Assembly: GCA_946480925.1 (NCBI GenBank)
Contig: CAMLLU010000054.1
Span: 1-38,683 of the forward strand
Direction of reading: 5' to 3'
DNA length: 38,683 nt
Source: an uncultured Rivibacter sp.
GTDB taxonomy: Bacteria; Pseudomonadota; Gammaproteobacteria; Burkholderiales; Burkholderiaceae
Shown: positions 22,838-30,205 of the stretch, in pieces
How positions within the stretch are numbered: position 1 is the first letter of the stretch
How the letters are laid out: each line of letters begins with the position of its first letter
Notes under the pieces: model-generated
What the model was told of the DNA's origin: nothing
Databases searched by the model: none
What the model saw: only the letters and a program-made list of their open reading frames with translations
Position numbers and translations under genes: made by a program

Positions 22838-23524
22838 ATGAAAAGGCACCATCGCATGCTGACCGCCGGCATTGCGGCGCTGCTTGCCGGCACCAGCGAG
22901 GCCGCAGTGCGCTATCGCTGCGAAATGCTCGACGGCACGGAGCGCGTGGCGATGCAGGACCTGTCGGTGCGGTTCAGCGGCGCCGTGCGCCGCTGCAGCG
23001 CCTTCGAAACGCAGGAGCCCGCGGCCACGCCGCCTGTGCTGCGTACGGACGGCCGCCTGACGGATCTGCTGAACCCGGAAGAGCCCTTCATCGCGACGCT
23101 CTCGCCGCGCTCGGCTCCGCTGGACCTGGGCTCGCCCCACCTGCAGCGCATGGTCACGCAGGCGAGCCGCCGCCATGGGCTGGACCCACGGCTGGTGGGC
23201 GCATTGGTGCACGTGGAATCGGCCTACCAGACGCAGGCCCGCTCGCCCAAGGGCGCTCTGGGGCTGATGCAGATCATGCCGGCCACCGGCGCACGCTATG
23301 GCGTGGGTGCTGCGCGCGACCTGCTCGATCCGGCCACCAACATCGACGTCGGCACGCGCTACCTGCGCGACCTGCACGAGATGTTCGACGGCCGCGTCGA
23401 ACTCATTCTTGCGGCCTACAACGCGGGCGAAGGCGCGGTCAAACGCTACGGCAACCGCATTCCGCCCTACCGCGAAACGCAGGACTACGTGCGCAAGATC
23501 CTGCGGCTTTACAACGGCCGCTGA
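22838..23524 (+). CDS. hpaH: Lytic transglycosylase HpaH/Hpa2
   Basis: A 228-aa periplasmic SLT-type lytic transglycosylase that opens peptidoglycan for the T3SS. Residues 1-22 form a signal peptide (LTAGIAALLAGTSEA). The catalytic domain begins near 103, with the active-site glutamate in VHVESAYQ (Glu127), then GLMQIMPATGARYG (142-155), NIDVGTRYLRDL (168-179) and AAYNAGEGAVKRYG (192-205), all standard for the family. The 80-residue linker region contains two cysteines (Cys28, Cys53) that may pair. It follows a PIP-controlled gene, matching hpaH/hpa2 genes at the border of Xanthomonas and Acidovorax hrp clusters. Confidence 0.92.
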   Translation: MKRHHRMLTAGIAALLAGTSEAAVRYRCEMLDGTERVAMQDLSVRFSGAVRRCSAFETQEPAATPPVLRTDGRLTDLLNPEEPFIATLSPRSAPLDLGSPHLQRMVTQASRRHGLDPRLVGALVHVESAYQTQARSPKGALGLMQIMPATGARYGVGAARDLLDPATNIDVGTRYLRDLHEMFDGRVELILAAYNAGEGAVKRYGNRIPPYRETQDYVRKILRLYNGR

Positions 23525-23865
23525 CCGGAACCGGCCAGCAGATCTGCTCCACACCCGGCAGGCCGGCTGCACGCTTCGGTGCAAGCCAACCCCAGTCTTG
23601 ATCGCATGGTCAACCAAAGATCATGCCTTCGTAACGACTGCCGCGGCGGCATCACCAACACTACGCACTCTCTGAGCCATCGACGGGCGTCCCCCACCAG
23701 GGGGTGCCCGGGCGACAAGGTGCCGTAGATGTTTTCCAGTCGCAGCCGTTCTCTTATCCCCGATCCGGCCCCGCATTGGTGTGGGCCAGCCCCCACGCAG
23801 CGCATGCAGGCATTGCGCCTGCCCGTGCCGACGCAGGCCCACCGCCTCTGCACGTGGAGGTGGCG
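23525..23865. other. Gene-free gap between hpaH and the GTPase cluster
   Basis: 341 bp. It holds one inverted repeat, CCCCC-ACCA-GGGGG (23691-23704), extended by GGGC/GCCC outside a small internal loop, which could end or stabilise the hpaH transcript. The frame of the downstream gene is open back to 23704 but lacks a ribosome binding site before 23866. Several isolated TTCG tetramers are present with no N15 partner, so no PIP box. Confidence 0.6.
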
Positions 23866-24792
23866 ATGAACGAACCGGTCCAACGAAGCTTCACGGTCGG
23901 CGTCACCGGCGTACGCATATCCGACCTCGCACGTCTCGAAGTCTTCATGCGTTTCAGCAGGGGGCGCACGCAGGCCGAATGGGCGCTGGTGAGCGAAGGC
24001 CGTGCCGACGTCTGGCTGGTGGGCGGCGATGTGCCCGACACGGTGCCGGGCGAAGTCGATCCGCCGCGTGCCGTGGTCCAGGTGTTGCACATCGAAGGCG
24101 AATGCCCCGAGGGCGCGTTGCGAAGCCCGCTGCAGCTCGAGGACTTCATCGGCCTGCTCAACACGCTTGAAAGCACCTGGGAATCGGAGGCCGCCCGGCC
24201 GCCGGTGGCTGCTCCACAGCAGCAGGCCGAACGAACAGCACCCGCGCCACCTGCGCCCCCGGCATCAGCCACACCCCCTATACCACCCACACCACCCGCA
24301 CCGGCAACGCAACCGGCACCGCCCCACCCTGCCGCTGCCGTTGCGGCCGCGCCGGCAGAAGCCCCGCGGCCGGCCCATGCCGACACGAAGCCCCGCACGA
24401 TGCCGCTCGTCGAGGCGGGGGCGGCGTTTCGTCTGAAGCGCTGGCCGCCGACGGCCGTGATGGCCACGCATCGCTACAGCGCCAGATTGGCGGGCCTCCT
24501 TTCGAGCCGCCCGATGCGGCTGGGCGAGCTGAGCGCATTGAGCAACGTGGCCGCCGACCAATGCACGGCATTCGTGCAGGCCTTGCTGGCGCTGGGCATC
24601 GTCGTGCAGGCCCCCGTGGTGCCGCCGTTGGTGGCACCTTCGCTGGGTGCTTCTCCTTCGACCTCGGCAAGGGCCGATCGAAGGACGGCCGTCATCCCCA
24701 TACCGCCGCCACTGCCGCCCTTGAGCGACCACCGGCCTGCCGCACCGCCCTCCTTCTTCGACCGCATCCGGCGCCGCCTGGGCATTCGCTAG
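23866..24792 (+). CDS. Protein of GTPase/roadblock cluster with Pro/Ala-rich linker
   Basis: A 308-aa protein with no signal peptide. Residues about 1-105 form a compact domain (FTVGVTGVRISDLARLEVFM, ADVWLVGGDVPDTVPGE). A Pro/Ala/Gln-rich linker follows (about 112-180). A helical region at about 195-245 (RYSARLAGLLSSRPMRLGEL, CTAFVQALLALGIVVQA) looks like a small winged-helix module, and the tail is Pro-rich and ends basic (FFDRIRRRLGIR). GGAGG lies 6 nt before the ATG at 23866. It precedes a small GTPase gene by 17 bp. By position it may be an adaptor or response component of the GTPase module; the winged-helix part faintly recalls the DUF742 proteins of actinobacterial conservons, which is a guess. 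Confidence 0.75.
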   Translation: MNEPVQRSFTVGVTGVRISDLARLEVFMRFSRGRTQAEWALVSEGRADVWLVGGDVPDTVPGEVDPPRAVVQVLHIEGECPEGALRSPLQLEDFIGLLNTLESTWESEAARPPVAAPQQQAERTAPAPPAPPASATPPIPPTPPAPATQPAPPHPAAAVAAAPAEAPRPAHADTKPRTMPLVEAGAAFRLKRWPPTAVMATHRYSARLAGLLSSRPMRLGELSALSNVAADQCTAFVQALLALGIVVQAPVVPPLVAPSLGASPSTSARADRRTAVIPIPPPLPPLSDHRPAAPPSFFDRIRRRLGIR

Positions 24793-24809
24793 AGCCTGAA
24801 AGCTAGAGC

Positions 24810-25343
24810 ATGAAACAACGAGAACCGAAGATCGTCTTCACCGGCCCGCCGGGGGCAGGCAAGACCACCGCCATCGTGGCCATCAGCGACATCCCGCCGG
24901 TGTGCACCGACGTGCGCAACACCGACGCCTCGCTGGCGAAGGAATACACGACCGTGGGCATGGACTACGGCGAGTTCGCCCTCGAAGGCGGCGAACGCGT
25001 GCGCCTGTTCGGCACGCCCGGCCAGGAGCGCTTCGACTTCATGTGGCGCATCCTTTCCGAAAACGCCCTCGGGATCATCGTGCTGATCGACAACAGCCGG
25101 CCCGATCCGCAGGGCGACCTGGCCGCGTACCTGGACGGCTTCTCACACCTCCTGGCGGACACGCCCTACGTCGTGGGCGTGGGGCGGACGAACAGCCACA
25201 CCACGCCCACGCTGGACGACTACTGCGACTTCATGGCCTCGCGCGGGATCGTGGGTCCGGTGCTCGGCGTGGACGTTCGCGAGCGCGAGGACGTGCTGCT
25301 GCTGGTCGACACCCTGCTTGCCGCCGCACAGGCGCGCCTCTGA
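24810..25343 (+). CDS. Small Ras-like GTPase (MglA/COG2229 type)
   Basis: A 177-aa soluble GTPase. P-loop GPPGAGKT is at about 12-19, a switch I-like TTVGMDYG at about 47-54, and the G3 region FGTPGQERF at about 67-75. G3 normally reads DTPGQ or DxxG; here the aspartate position is glycine. G4 (NKxD) is not evident: the equivalent strand reads VVGVGRTNS. Such departures are common in the COG2229/CvnD group, which work with roadblock proteins as molecular switches for polarity or signalling. It starts the GTPase-roadblock-roadblock-roadblock series. Nucleotide specificity is uncertain because of the missing NKxD. Confidence 0.85.
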   Translation: MKQREPKIVFTGPPGAGKTTAIVAISDIPPVCTDVRNTDASLAKEYTTVGMDYGEFALEGGERVRLFGTPGQERFDFMWRILSENALGIIVLIDNSRPDPQGDLAAYLDGFSHLLADTPYVVGVGRTNSHTTPTLDDYCDFMASRGIVGPVLGVDVREREDVLLLVDTLLAAAQARL

Positions 25344-25356
25344 CCCCCGGAACAAG

Positions 25357-25740
25357 ATGACCGTTTCAACACACATGGCCGCACAGGCGCAGCAGGAATG
25401 CGAGGCGCTGCTCGATGAGATCGAATCGGCCCAGGCCGTGGTGCTGGCAACGCCCGACGGGTTTGCCGTGGCGCACGCCCACCGCGGATCCACGCACCCT
25501 TCACGCATCGCGGCGATCACCAGCTCCATCTCCGCGATCGGCAGCGCCGTGACGCAGGAAGCCCACCTCGGCCGCGCGCGCTGCCTGATCGTCGATGCGG
25601 AAGAGGGCTTCGTCGTCGTGCGCACCGTTCACGGCAACGAGTCGCCGCTCATCGTCAACGTGCTGGCCGGCCGCCGCGCAACGCTCGGCTACATCCTCAG
25701 CCGATTGAACGATACGTGCCGGCGACTGGAAGCCGCATGA
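25357..25740 (+). CDS. Roadblock/LC7-domain protein 1
   Basis: A 127-aa protein with the roadblock pattern: an N-terminal helix (QECEALLDEIESAQAV), then strand-turn-strand (VVLATPDGFAVAHAH), a long helix (PSRIAAITSSISAIGSAVTQ), two strands (RARCLIVDAEEGFVVVRTV, PLIVNVLAGRRATLG) and a closing helix. These proteins dimerise and act as GTPase-activating or scaffold partners of MglA-like GTPases. The ATG at 25357 lies 14 bp after the GTPase stop with GGAACAAG before it. Its stop overlaps the next gene's start (ATGA at 25737). Confidence 0.82.
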   Translation: MTVSTHMAAQAQQECEALLDEIESAQAVVLATPDGFAVAHAHRGSTHPSRIAAITSSISAIGSAVTQEAHLGRARCLIVDAEEGFVVVRTVHGNESPLIVNVLAGRRATLGYILSRLNDTCRRLEAA

Positions 25741-26111
25741 AGGCCGCGCGCCTCGCCGAGGCCCTGCAGGAAATGGCGTCGACGCCCGGCATCGACGCCT
25801 GCGCGCTGGTGCAGGCCGACAGCGGCCTCGTGTGGCACACGGCCGGGCGCTCGCAGAAGTCGGAGCGCCTGTGGGAAGCGGCGATCGACTACTGGCGACT
25901 GCAGTCCCGGCAGCACGAACACTTCGAGCCGCTGGGCAAGCTGGGCGCCGCGGTGATGTACCACGCATTCGGCGTGCTGGCCATCGTGCCCTGCACCGAA
26001 GACCCGGATCTGATGGTCGTGTGCATCGGCATGCACGCGGGCGTCGATTGGACGAACTGGCAGCGCAAGGTCAGGAACCTGGCGCTGCTGATCCGTCAAC
26101 CTGCGCCCTGA
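25737..26111 (+). CDS. Roadblock/LC7-like protein 2
   Basis: A 124-aa protein translationally coupled to the previous gene through ATGA. The fold pattern is roadblock-like: helix (ARLAEALQEMASTPGIDACA), strand (CALVQADSGLVWHTAG), helix, then strands (AVMYHAFGVLAIVPC, DLMVVCIGMHA) and a final helix (WTNWQRKVRNLALLI). It is more divergent than its neighbours and Trp-rich. Probably forms hetero-dimers with the flanking roadblock proteins. Confidence 0.75.
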   Translation: MKAARLAEALQEMASTPGIDACALVQADSGLVWHTAGRSQKSERLWEAAIDYWRLQSRQHEHFEPLGKLGAAVMYHAFGVLAIVPCTEDPDLMVVCIGMHAGVDWTNWQRKVRNLALLIRQPAP

Positions 26112-26153
26112 CACGGGGCGCTTTCCACCCCCTCCACAAAAGGAATCCTCGAG

Positions 26154-26513
26154 ATGGCAACCATCAAACAATCCCTGGACGAACTGCTCTCCGTCGACGG
26201 CGCCATGTGCGCGGCAGTCGTCGACTCGGGCAGCGGCATGATGCTGGGCTCGGCCGGCAGCGGCGTGGATCTTGAAGTCGCCGCGGCCGGCAACACCGAA
26301 GTGGTACGCGCCAAGCTCAAGACGATGCGCCAGCTCGGACTCAACGACGTGATCGAGGACATCCTCATCACGCTGGGCAAGCATTACCACATCATCCGCC
26401 CCTGCTCGCGCAAGGAAGGCGTGTTCATCTACTTCGTGCTCGACAAGGCCAAGTCCAACCTCGCACTGGCCCGCCGCAAGACGCTGGACGTCGACAAGGA
26501 AATCGTCATCTGA
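26154..26513 (+). CDS. Roadblock/LC7-like protein 3
   Basis: A 119-aa protein: helix (ATIKQSLDELLSVDGAMC), strand (AAVVDSGSGMMLGSAGSG), helix (VAAAGNTEVVRAKLKTMRQL), strands (DVIEDILITLGKHYHII, GVFIYFVLDKAKSN) and a closing helix. AAAGGAAT lies about 8-14 nt before the ATG. It is 42 bp after the second roadblock gene and ends the cluster. The ILITLGKHYHIIRP core is typical of stand-alone roadblock proteins. Confidence 0.78.
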   Translation: MATIKQSLDELLSVDGAMCAAVVDSGSGMMLGSAGSGVDLEVAAAGNTEVVRAKLKTMRQLGLNDVIEDILITLGKHYHIIRPCSRKEGVFIYFVLDKAKSNLALARRKTLDVDKEIVI

Positions 26514-26860
26514 CGATCCGCCGGTGGCCCCGCTCCACCGGCTTTGCGCGGCACCTGGACATGAGCACAGGTGCTGCACCGCACGGCTTTCCGGGACCGA
26601 CAACCAGGAAACCTGCACAAAGGCTTCATCCATGGAATGCGCTGCCTGGGCCCCATGCCTGGGCCGCGCAAACCAGTTCGCGCAGACCCGCTCACGTCAA
26701 GCCAGCCGTGAGGCTTCGTGAGGATGCTGCAGCAACTCGAAACATGTCTGCGGCAACGGCCAGCCTTCGGAACACAGACGGTCAGCACTCAGTCATGACC
26801 CGGCCACGGGGCAGGAAATATCGTGATGCGCTTCGAACAACCACTCCGGAAGAAGTTGCC
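26514..26860. other. Upstream region of first pectate lyase
   Basis: 347 bp without a convincing gene. The lyase frame is open back to 26561 but lacks a ribosome binding site or signal-peptide context there. I looked for a PIP box: TTCG occurs near 26677, 26710, 26765 and 26832 without a partner at N15, so HrpX control is not supported. No terminator is visible after the last roadblock gene. Confidence 0.55.
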
Positions 26861-28249
26861 ATGAGAACAACACCCCCCTCTCGCTCGGCGTGGCTTGCCG
26901 CCGCGGCCCTGAGCGCGCTGCTGGCCGCCTGCGGCGGAGCCAATGAAGACGCTGACGAGCCGTTGTCGGCCGCTGCCGGCGTTCAGGAAGAAACCGTTGC
27001 CGCCGAAGCAGCAGACAGCACGCAGGTCGAATCCGTTGCGGCCGACGAGCAGAACGGCGTCGTCGCGGCCAAGCTGATGACCGTCTCGCAGAAGCCCGTC
27101 GGTTTTGCGGCGGGCGTGACAGGCGGCGCGGGCGGAGAGGAAGTGATCGCGGACACGCCCGAAAAACTCATGCGCGAGCTGTGCCGCAGCGGCAATGGCG
27201 ACATCTGCACCGACCACGCGAAGCGCGTCATCAAGGTGACCACCACCATCGACATGACCCGGTTCCAGGGCTTCTCCCAGGCGGTGGGCTGCCACGCCTA
27301 CACGGAGTGCAAGGCGCCGCTCAAGAGCGAGGTGATGCTGCTGGTCTCCAAGTCGGAGGAATACCGCTGCAACGGCAAGCCGGGCCGCAAGATGTACGAC
27401 TATTCCGTGGCCGGCCTCAAGGGCATGCCGGTCGGCTCGAACAAGACGCTCATCGGCATCGGCAAGAACGCCGGCATCAAGGGCAAGGGCCTGCTCCTCA
27501 AGAACGGCGTGAGCAACGTCATCATCCGCAACATCGCCTTCACCGACATCAACCAGGGCCTGACCTTTGGCGGCGACGCGATTGCGCTGCTGGATGTCGA
27601 CAAGATCTTGATCGACCACAACTACTTCGCCCGGATCGCCCGCGAGATGATCGTGACCGGTGACGGCTCCGGCCAGCCGCTCGCCACCAACGTGACGGTC
27701 TCCAACAACGAGTTCGACGGTCGCAACGACTATTCGCCCGACTGCTCCGGCAAGCACTACTGGGGCCTGCTCTTCGCCGGTTCCGACCGCATGACCTTCG
27801 TGGGCAACTGGCTGCACGACCTCGGCGGCCGCTGGCCCAAGCTGCACGCGACCAAGGATTCGGCGGTGCAAATGGTCAACAACCTGTTCGAGAACTCGAG
27901 CAGCAGCGGCCACGCGCTGGAATACAGCGGCTCGAAGCTGCGCGTGCTCGCCGAAGGCAACTACTTCAGCAACGTCGCCTACCCGGTGGCCCAGCCCAGC
28001 AGCGACAGGGGCCAGCTCTTCGGCCTGTACAGGCAGAACACCGCGCTGAAGAACACCTGCACCAACGCCATCGGCCGCATTTGCACGGGCAACGTTGCGA
28101 ACCCGGCCCCGAAGACCGACTACATGGTGCAAGACAGTGCCGCCATCAACGCGATGAAGCCGTACAAGAACCAGCTCGTGAAGGCCTACTCGGCCTCCAA
28201 CGTGCCGGAGACGGTGCGTGCCAATGCGGGCGTGGGCAAGCTGAAGTAA
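26861..28249 (+). CDS. Pectate/pectin lyase lipoprotein, PL1 family (copy 1)
   Basis: A 462-aa secreted lyase cleaving pectin by beta-elimination. The signal peptide ends in lipobox LLAAC-GG (Cys about 25), so it is probably lipid-anchored or surface exposed. An acidic Ala/Glu/Asp spacer runs to about residue 75; the PL1 beta-helix then begins GFAAGVTGGAGGEEV. Diagnostic elements are VGSNKTLIGIGKNAGIKGKG, SNVIIRNIAFTDINQG, the IDHNYFARIA motif (variant of vWiDH) and VGNWLHDLGGRWPKLH. GGAAGAAG precedes the ATG at 26861. It is closely related to the next gene, including the 3' flank and terminator. Pectin versus pectate preference cannot be told from sequence. Confidence 0.92.
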   Translation: MRTTPPSRSAWLAAAALSALLAACGGANEDADEPLSAAAGVQEETVAAEAADSTQVESVAADEQNGVVAAKLMTVSQKPVGFAAGVTGGAGGEEVIADTPEKLMRELCRSGNGDICTDHAKRVIKVTTTIDMTRFQGFSQAVGCHAYTECKAPLKSEVMLLVSKSEEYRCNGKPGRKMYDYSVAGLKGMPVGSNKTLIGIGKNAGIKGKGLLLKNGVSNVIIRNIAFTDINQGLTFGGDAIALLDVDKILIDHNYFARIAREMIVTGDGSGQPLATNVTVSNNEFDGRNDYSPDCSGKHYWGLLFAGSDRMTFVGNWLHDLGGRWPKLHATKDSAVQMVNNLFENSSSSGHALEYSGSKLRVLAEGNYFSNVAYPVAQPSSDRGQLFGLYRQNTALKNTCTNAIGRICTGNVANPAPKTDYMVQDSAAINAMKPYKNQLVKAYSASNVPETVRANAGVGKLK

Positions 28250-28272
28250 TCGAATCGGCAGAGCCAACGCGA

Positions 28273-28306
28273 AGCGGCAGGCCCCTTGCGGGCCTGCCGC
28301 TTTTTC
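28273..28306 (+). terminator. Rho-independent terminator of lyase copy 1
   Basis: GCGGCAGGCCC (28274-28284), loop CTTGC, GGGCCTGCCGC (28290-28300), followed by TTTTTC. An 11-bp perfect GC stem with a T-run, 24 bp after the stop. Confidence 0.95.
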
Positions 28307-28463
28307 TTCTGTGAGCAGACTGCGCGCGACCGTCACGATTCGGCGGCCTGCATGCGCCACGCGCCGCGTCAGGCAACGGCATTGACAAAGCCACGCTTTC
28401 GTCGTGACGGACGCTCGCTTGGGCGATTACTGTGCCGGCCCCAACCCAATTGAAAGATCTCAA

Positions 28464-29984
28464 ATGAACGACATAGCAGTACCCCATCGTTCGAGCTGGA
28501 TTGCCGTGGCAGCACTGAGCGTGCTTTTCACCGCCTGCGGCGGCGCCAGCGACGAGACAAGCACCACAGCCGAACAGCCCGCGGCCATCGGAAACCTGGA
28601 GCAGGAACAGACGGACGAGGTGGCGCAACAGGAGGAACCGACTGGCGACATCGACGATGAGATGGCCGCGGCCAAGCAGATGACCGTCTCGCTGAAAGTG
28701 ACCGGCTTTGCCGCCAAAGCCGAGCTGAAAGTACCCAAGATCAAGGCGGTCAACACCTCCGTGGCCCCCCACGGCGGCGCCAGCAGTTCCGACGAGGAAA
28801 CCGTCATCGGCGTGACCGGTGGTGCCGGCGCCACCGCCGAAAACGTGGTGACGGTGACGACGGCCGCCGAGCTCGAGAAGGCGCTGTGCAACAAGGCCAA
28901 CGGCCTCTACTGCCTCGACAAGGAAAGACGCATCATCAAGGTCGAGGGCGTCATCGACATGACCGGGCCGGAAGCCGAGGCAGAGGGTTGCTACGCCAAC
29001 GCAGACACGTGCTCCCTCCCGCAGAAACCGGAAGCGACCATCCTCGTCGCGACCGACCCGAAGTACCGCGCTGAATTGCAGGCTGCTCACTGCCCCAAGA
29101 AGGCGATGCAGAAGTTCAAGTACCGACCGGCCGGCGTCACCGGGCTGCTGGTGGGGTCCAACAAGACGGTCATCGGCATCGGCGCGGATGCGGGCCTCAA
29201 AGGCAGAGGACTGCTGATGACAGGAGGCGTCAGCAACATCATCATCCGCAATCTGTCCTTCACCGATATCAACCCGGGCCGCGTCTTCGGTGGCGATGCG
29301 ATCAAGCTCTTCGACGCCAAGGGCGTGTCGATCGACCACAACTACTTCGCCCGCATCGGCCGCCAGATGATCTCGAGCAGCACGGCAAACGGCGCCAAGG
29401 TGGCACTCTCCAGCGACATCACGATCTCCAACAACGAGTTCGATGGTCGCAGCCAATACTCCTCGGACTGCTCGGGCAAGAGCTATTGGGGCCTGCTGCT
29501 TGCGGGCTCCGACCGCGTCACGCTTGTGGGCAACTGGCTGCATGACATCGGAGGTCGCTGGCCCAAGCTGCACGCCGACAAGCACGCCTCGGCGGTCCAC
29601 CTGGTCAACAACTTCTTCGAGAACTCCACCAGCAACGGTGCGGCGCTTCAATACAGCGGGGCGGGCATGCGAGTCTTTGCCGAGGGCAACTACTTCAGCA
29701 AGGTCACACGCCCGGTAGACCGGATCGACCACCATGGAGCCCAGCTCTTTGGCCTGTACAACCAGACCACCGCGCTCAAGGACACCTGCACCAAAGCCAT
29801 CGGCCGCGTGTGCTCCGGCAACGTTGCGGATCCGAAGGACAACGAAGGCACCATGGTGCAGGACACGAGTGCCATCCTGGCGTTCAGGCCTTACGCAGCA
29901 GCTGGTTCCCTCGTAAGGGCCTACCCGGCGGTGAACGTGCCTGACACGGTGCGCGCCAACGCTGGCGTGGGCAAGCTGAAGTAA
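28464..29984 (+). CDS. Pectate/pectin lyase lipoprotein, PL1 family (copy 2)
   Basis: A 506-aa paralogue of the upstream lyase. The signal peptide ends FTAC-GG (lipobox), followed by a longer Glu/Gln/Thr/Ala-rich spacer to about residue 110 and then GVTGGAGATAENVVTVTTA. It shares VGSNKTVIGIGADAGLKGRG, SNIIIRNLSFTDINPG, IDHNYFARIGRQM and VGNWLHDIGGRWPKLH with copy 1, and both end NAGVGKLK. ATG 28464 is chosen because it directly begins the lipoprotein signal; its Shine-Dalgarno is weak. The spacer and loop differences suggest functional divergence after duplication. Confidence 0.9.
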   Translation: MNDIAVPHRSSWIAVAALSVLFTACGGASDETSTTAEQPAAIGNLEQEQTDEVAQQEEPTGDIDDEMAAAKQMTVSLKVTGFAAKAELKVPKIKAVNTSVAPHGGASSSDEETVIGVTGGAGATAENVVTVTTAAELEKALCNKANGLYCLDKERRIIKVEGVIDMTGPEAEAEGCYANADTCSLPQKPEATILVATDPKYRAELQAAHCPKKAMQKFKYRPAGVTGLLVGSNKTVIGIGADAGLKGRGLLMTGGVSNIIIRNLSFTDINPGRVFGGDAIKLFDAKGVSIDHNYFARIGRQMISSSTANGAKVALSSDITISNNEFDGRSQYSSDCSGKSYWGLLLAGSDRVTLVGNWLHDIGGRWPKLHADKHASAVHLVNNFFENSTSNGAALQYSGAGMRVFAEGNYFSKVTRPVDRIDHHGAQLFGLYNQTTALKDTCTKAIGRVCSGNVADPKDNEGTMVQDTSAILAFRPYAAAGSLVRAYPAVNVPDTVRANAGVGKLK

Positions 29985-30007
29985 TCGATTCGGCAGAGCC
30001 AACTCGA

Positions 30008-30041
30008 AGCGGCAGGCCCCTTGCGGGCCTGCCGCTTTTTT
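30008..30041 (+). terminator. Rho-independent terminator of lyase copy 2
   Basis: The stem GCGGCAGGCCC/GGGCCTGCCGC (30009-30019, 30025-30035) and loop CTTGC are identical to those after copy 1, followed by TTTTTT. The whole stretch from the last codons through the terminator is nearly identical in the two genes. Confidence 0.95.
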
Positions 30042-30205
30042 CTTTCGTGCGCAGCCCGATGCCCTCCGCCAACAACCGGAGCGCTCTCGAAGCACCACGG
30101 GTCAGCGCCCCACCATATCTTCGCAACTGGACGGTCATCGCTTGGAAGCGACTTGAGCCTCCTGCCGTCGATAGAGTGACCTGATCTTTCACTGAGGGGT
30201 TGAGG

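Noticed and set aside
26514..26860. PIP box before the first pectate lyase
   Set aside because: TTCGC near 26677, TTCGT near 26710 and TTCGG near 26765 have no TTCGB 15 bases downstream.
28307..28463. PIP box before the second pectate lyase
   Set aside because: TTCGG and TTCGT occur, but the partner positions read ACGCG and CTTGG.
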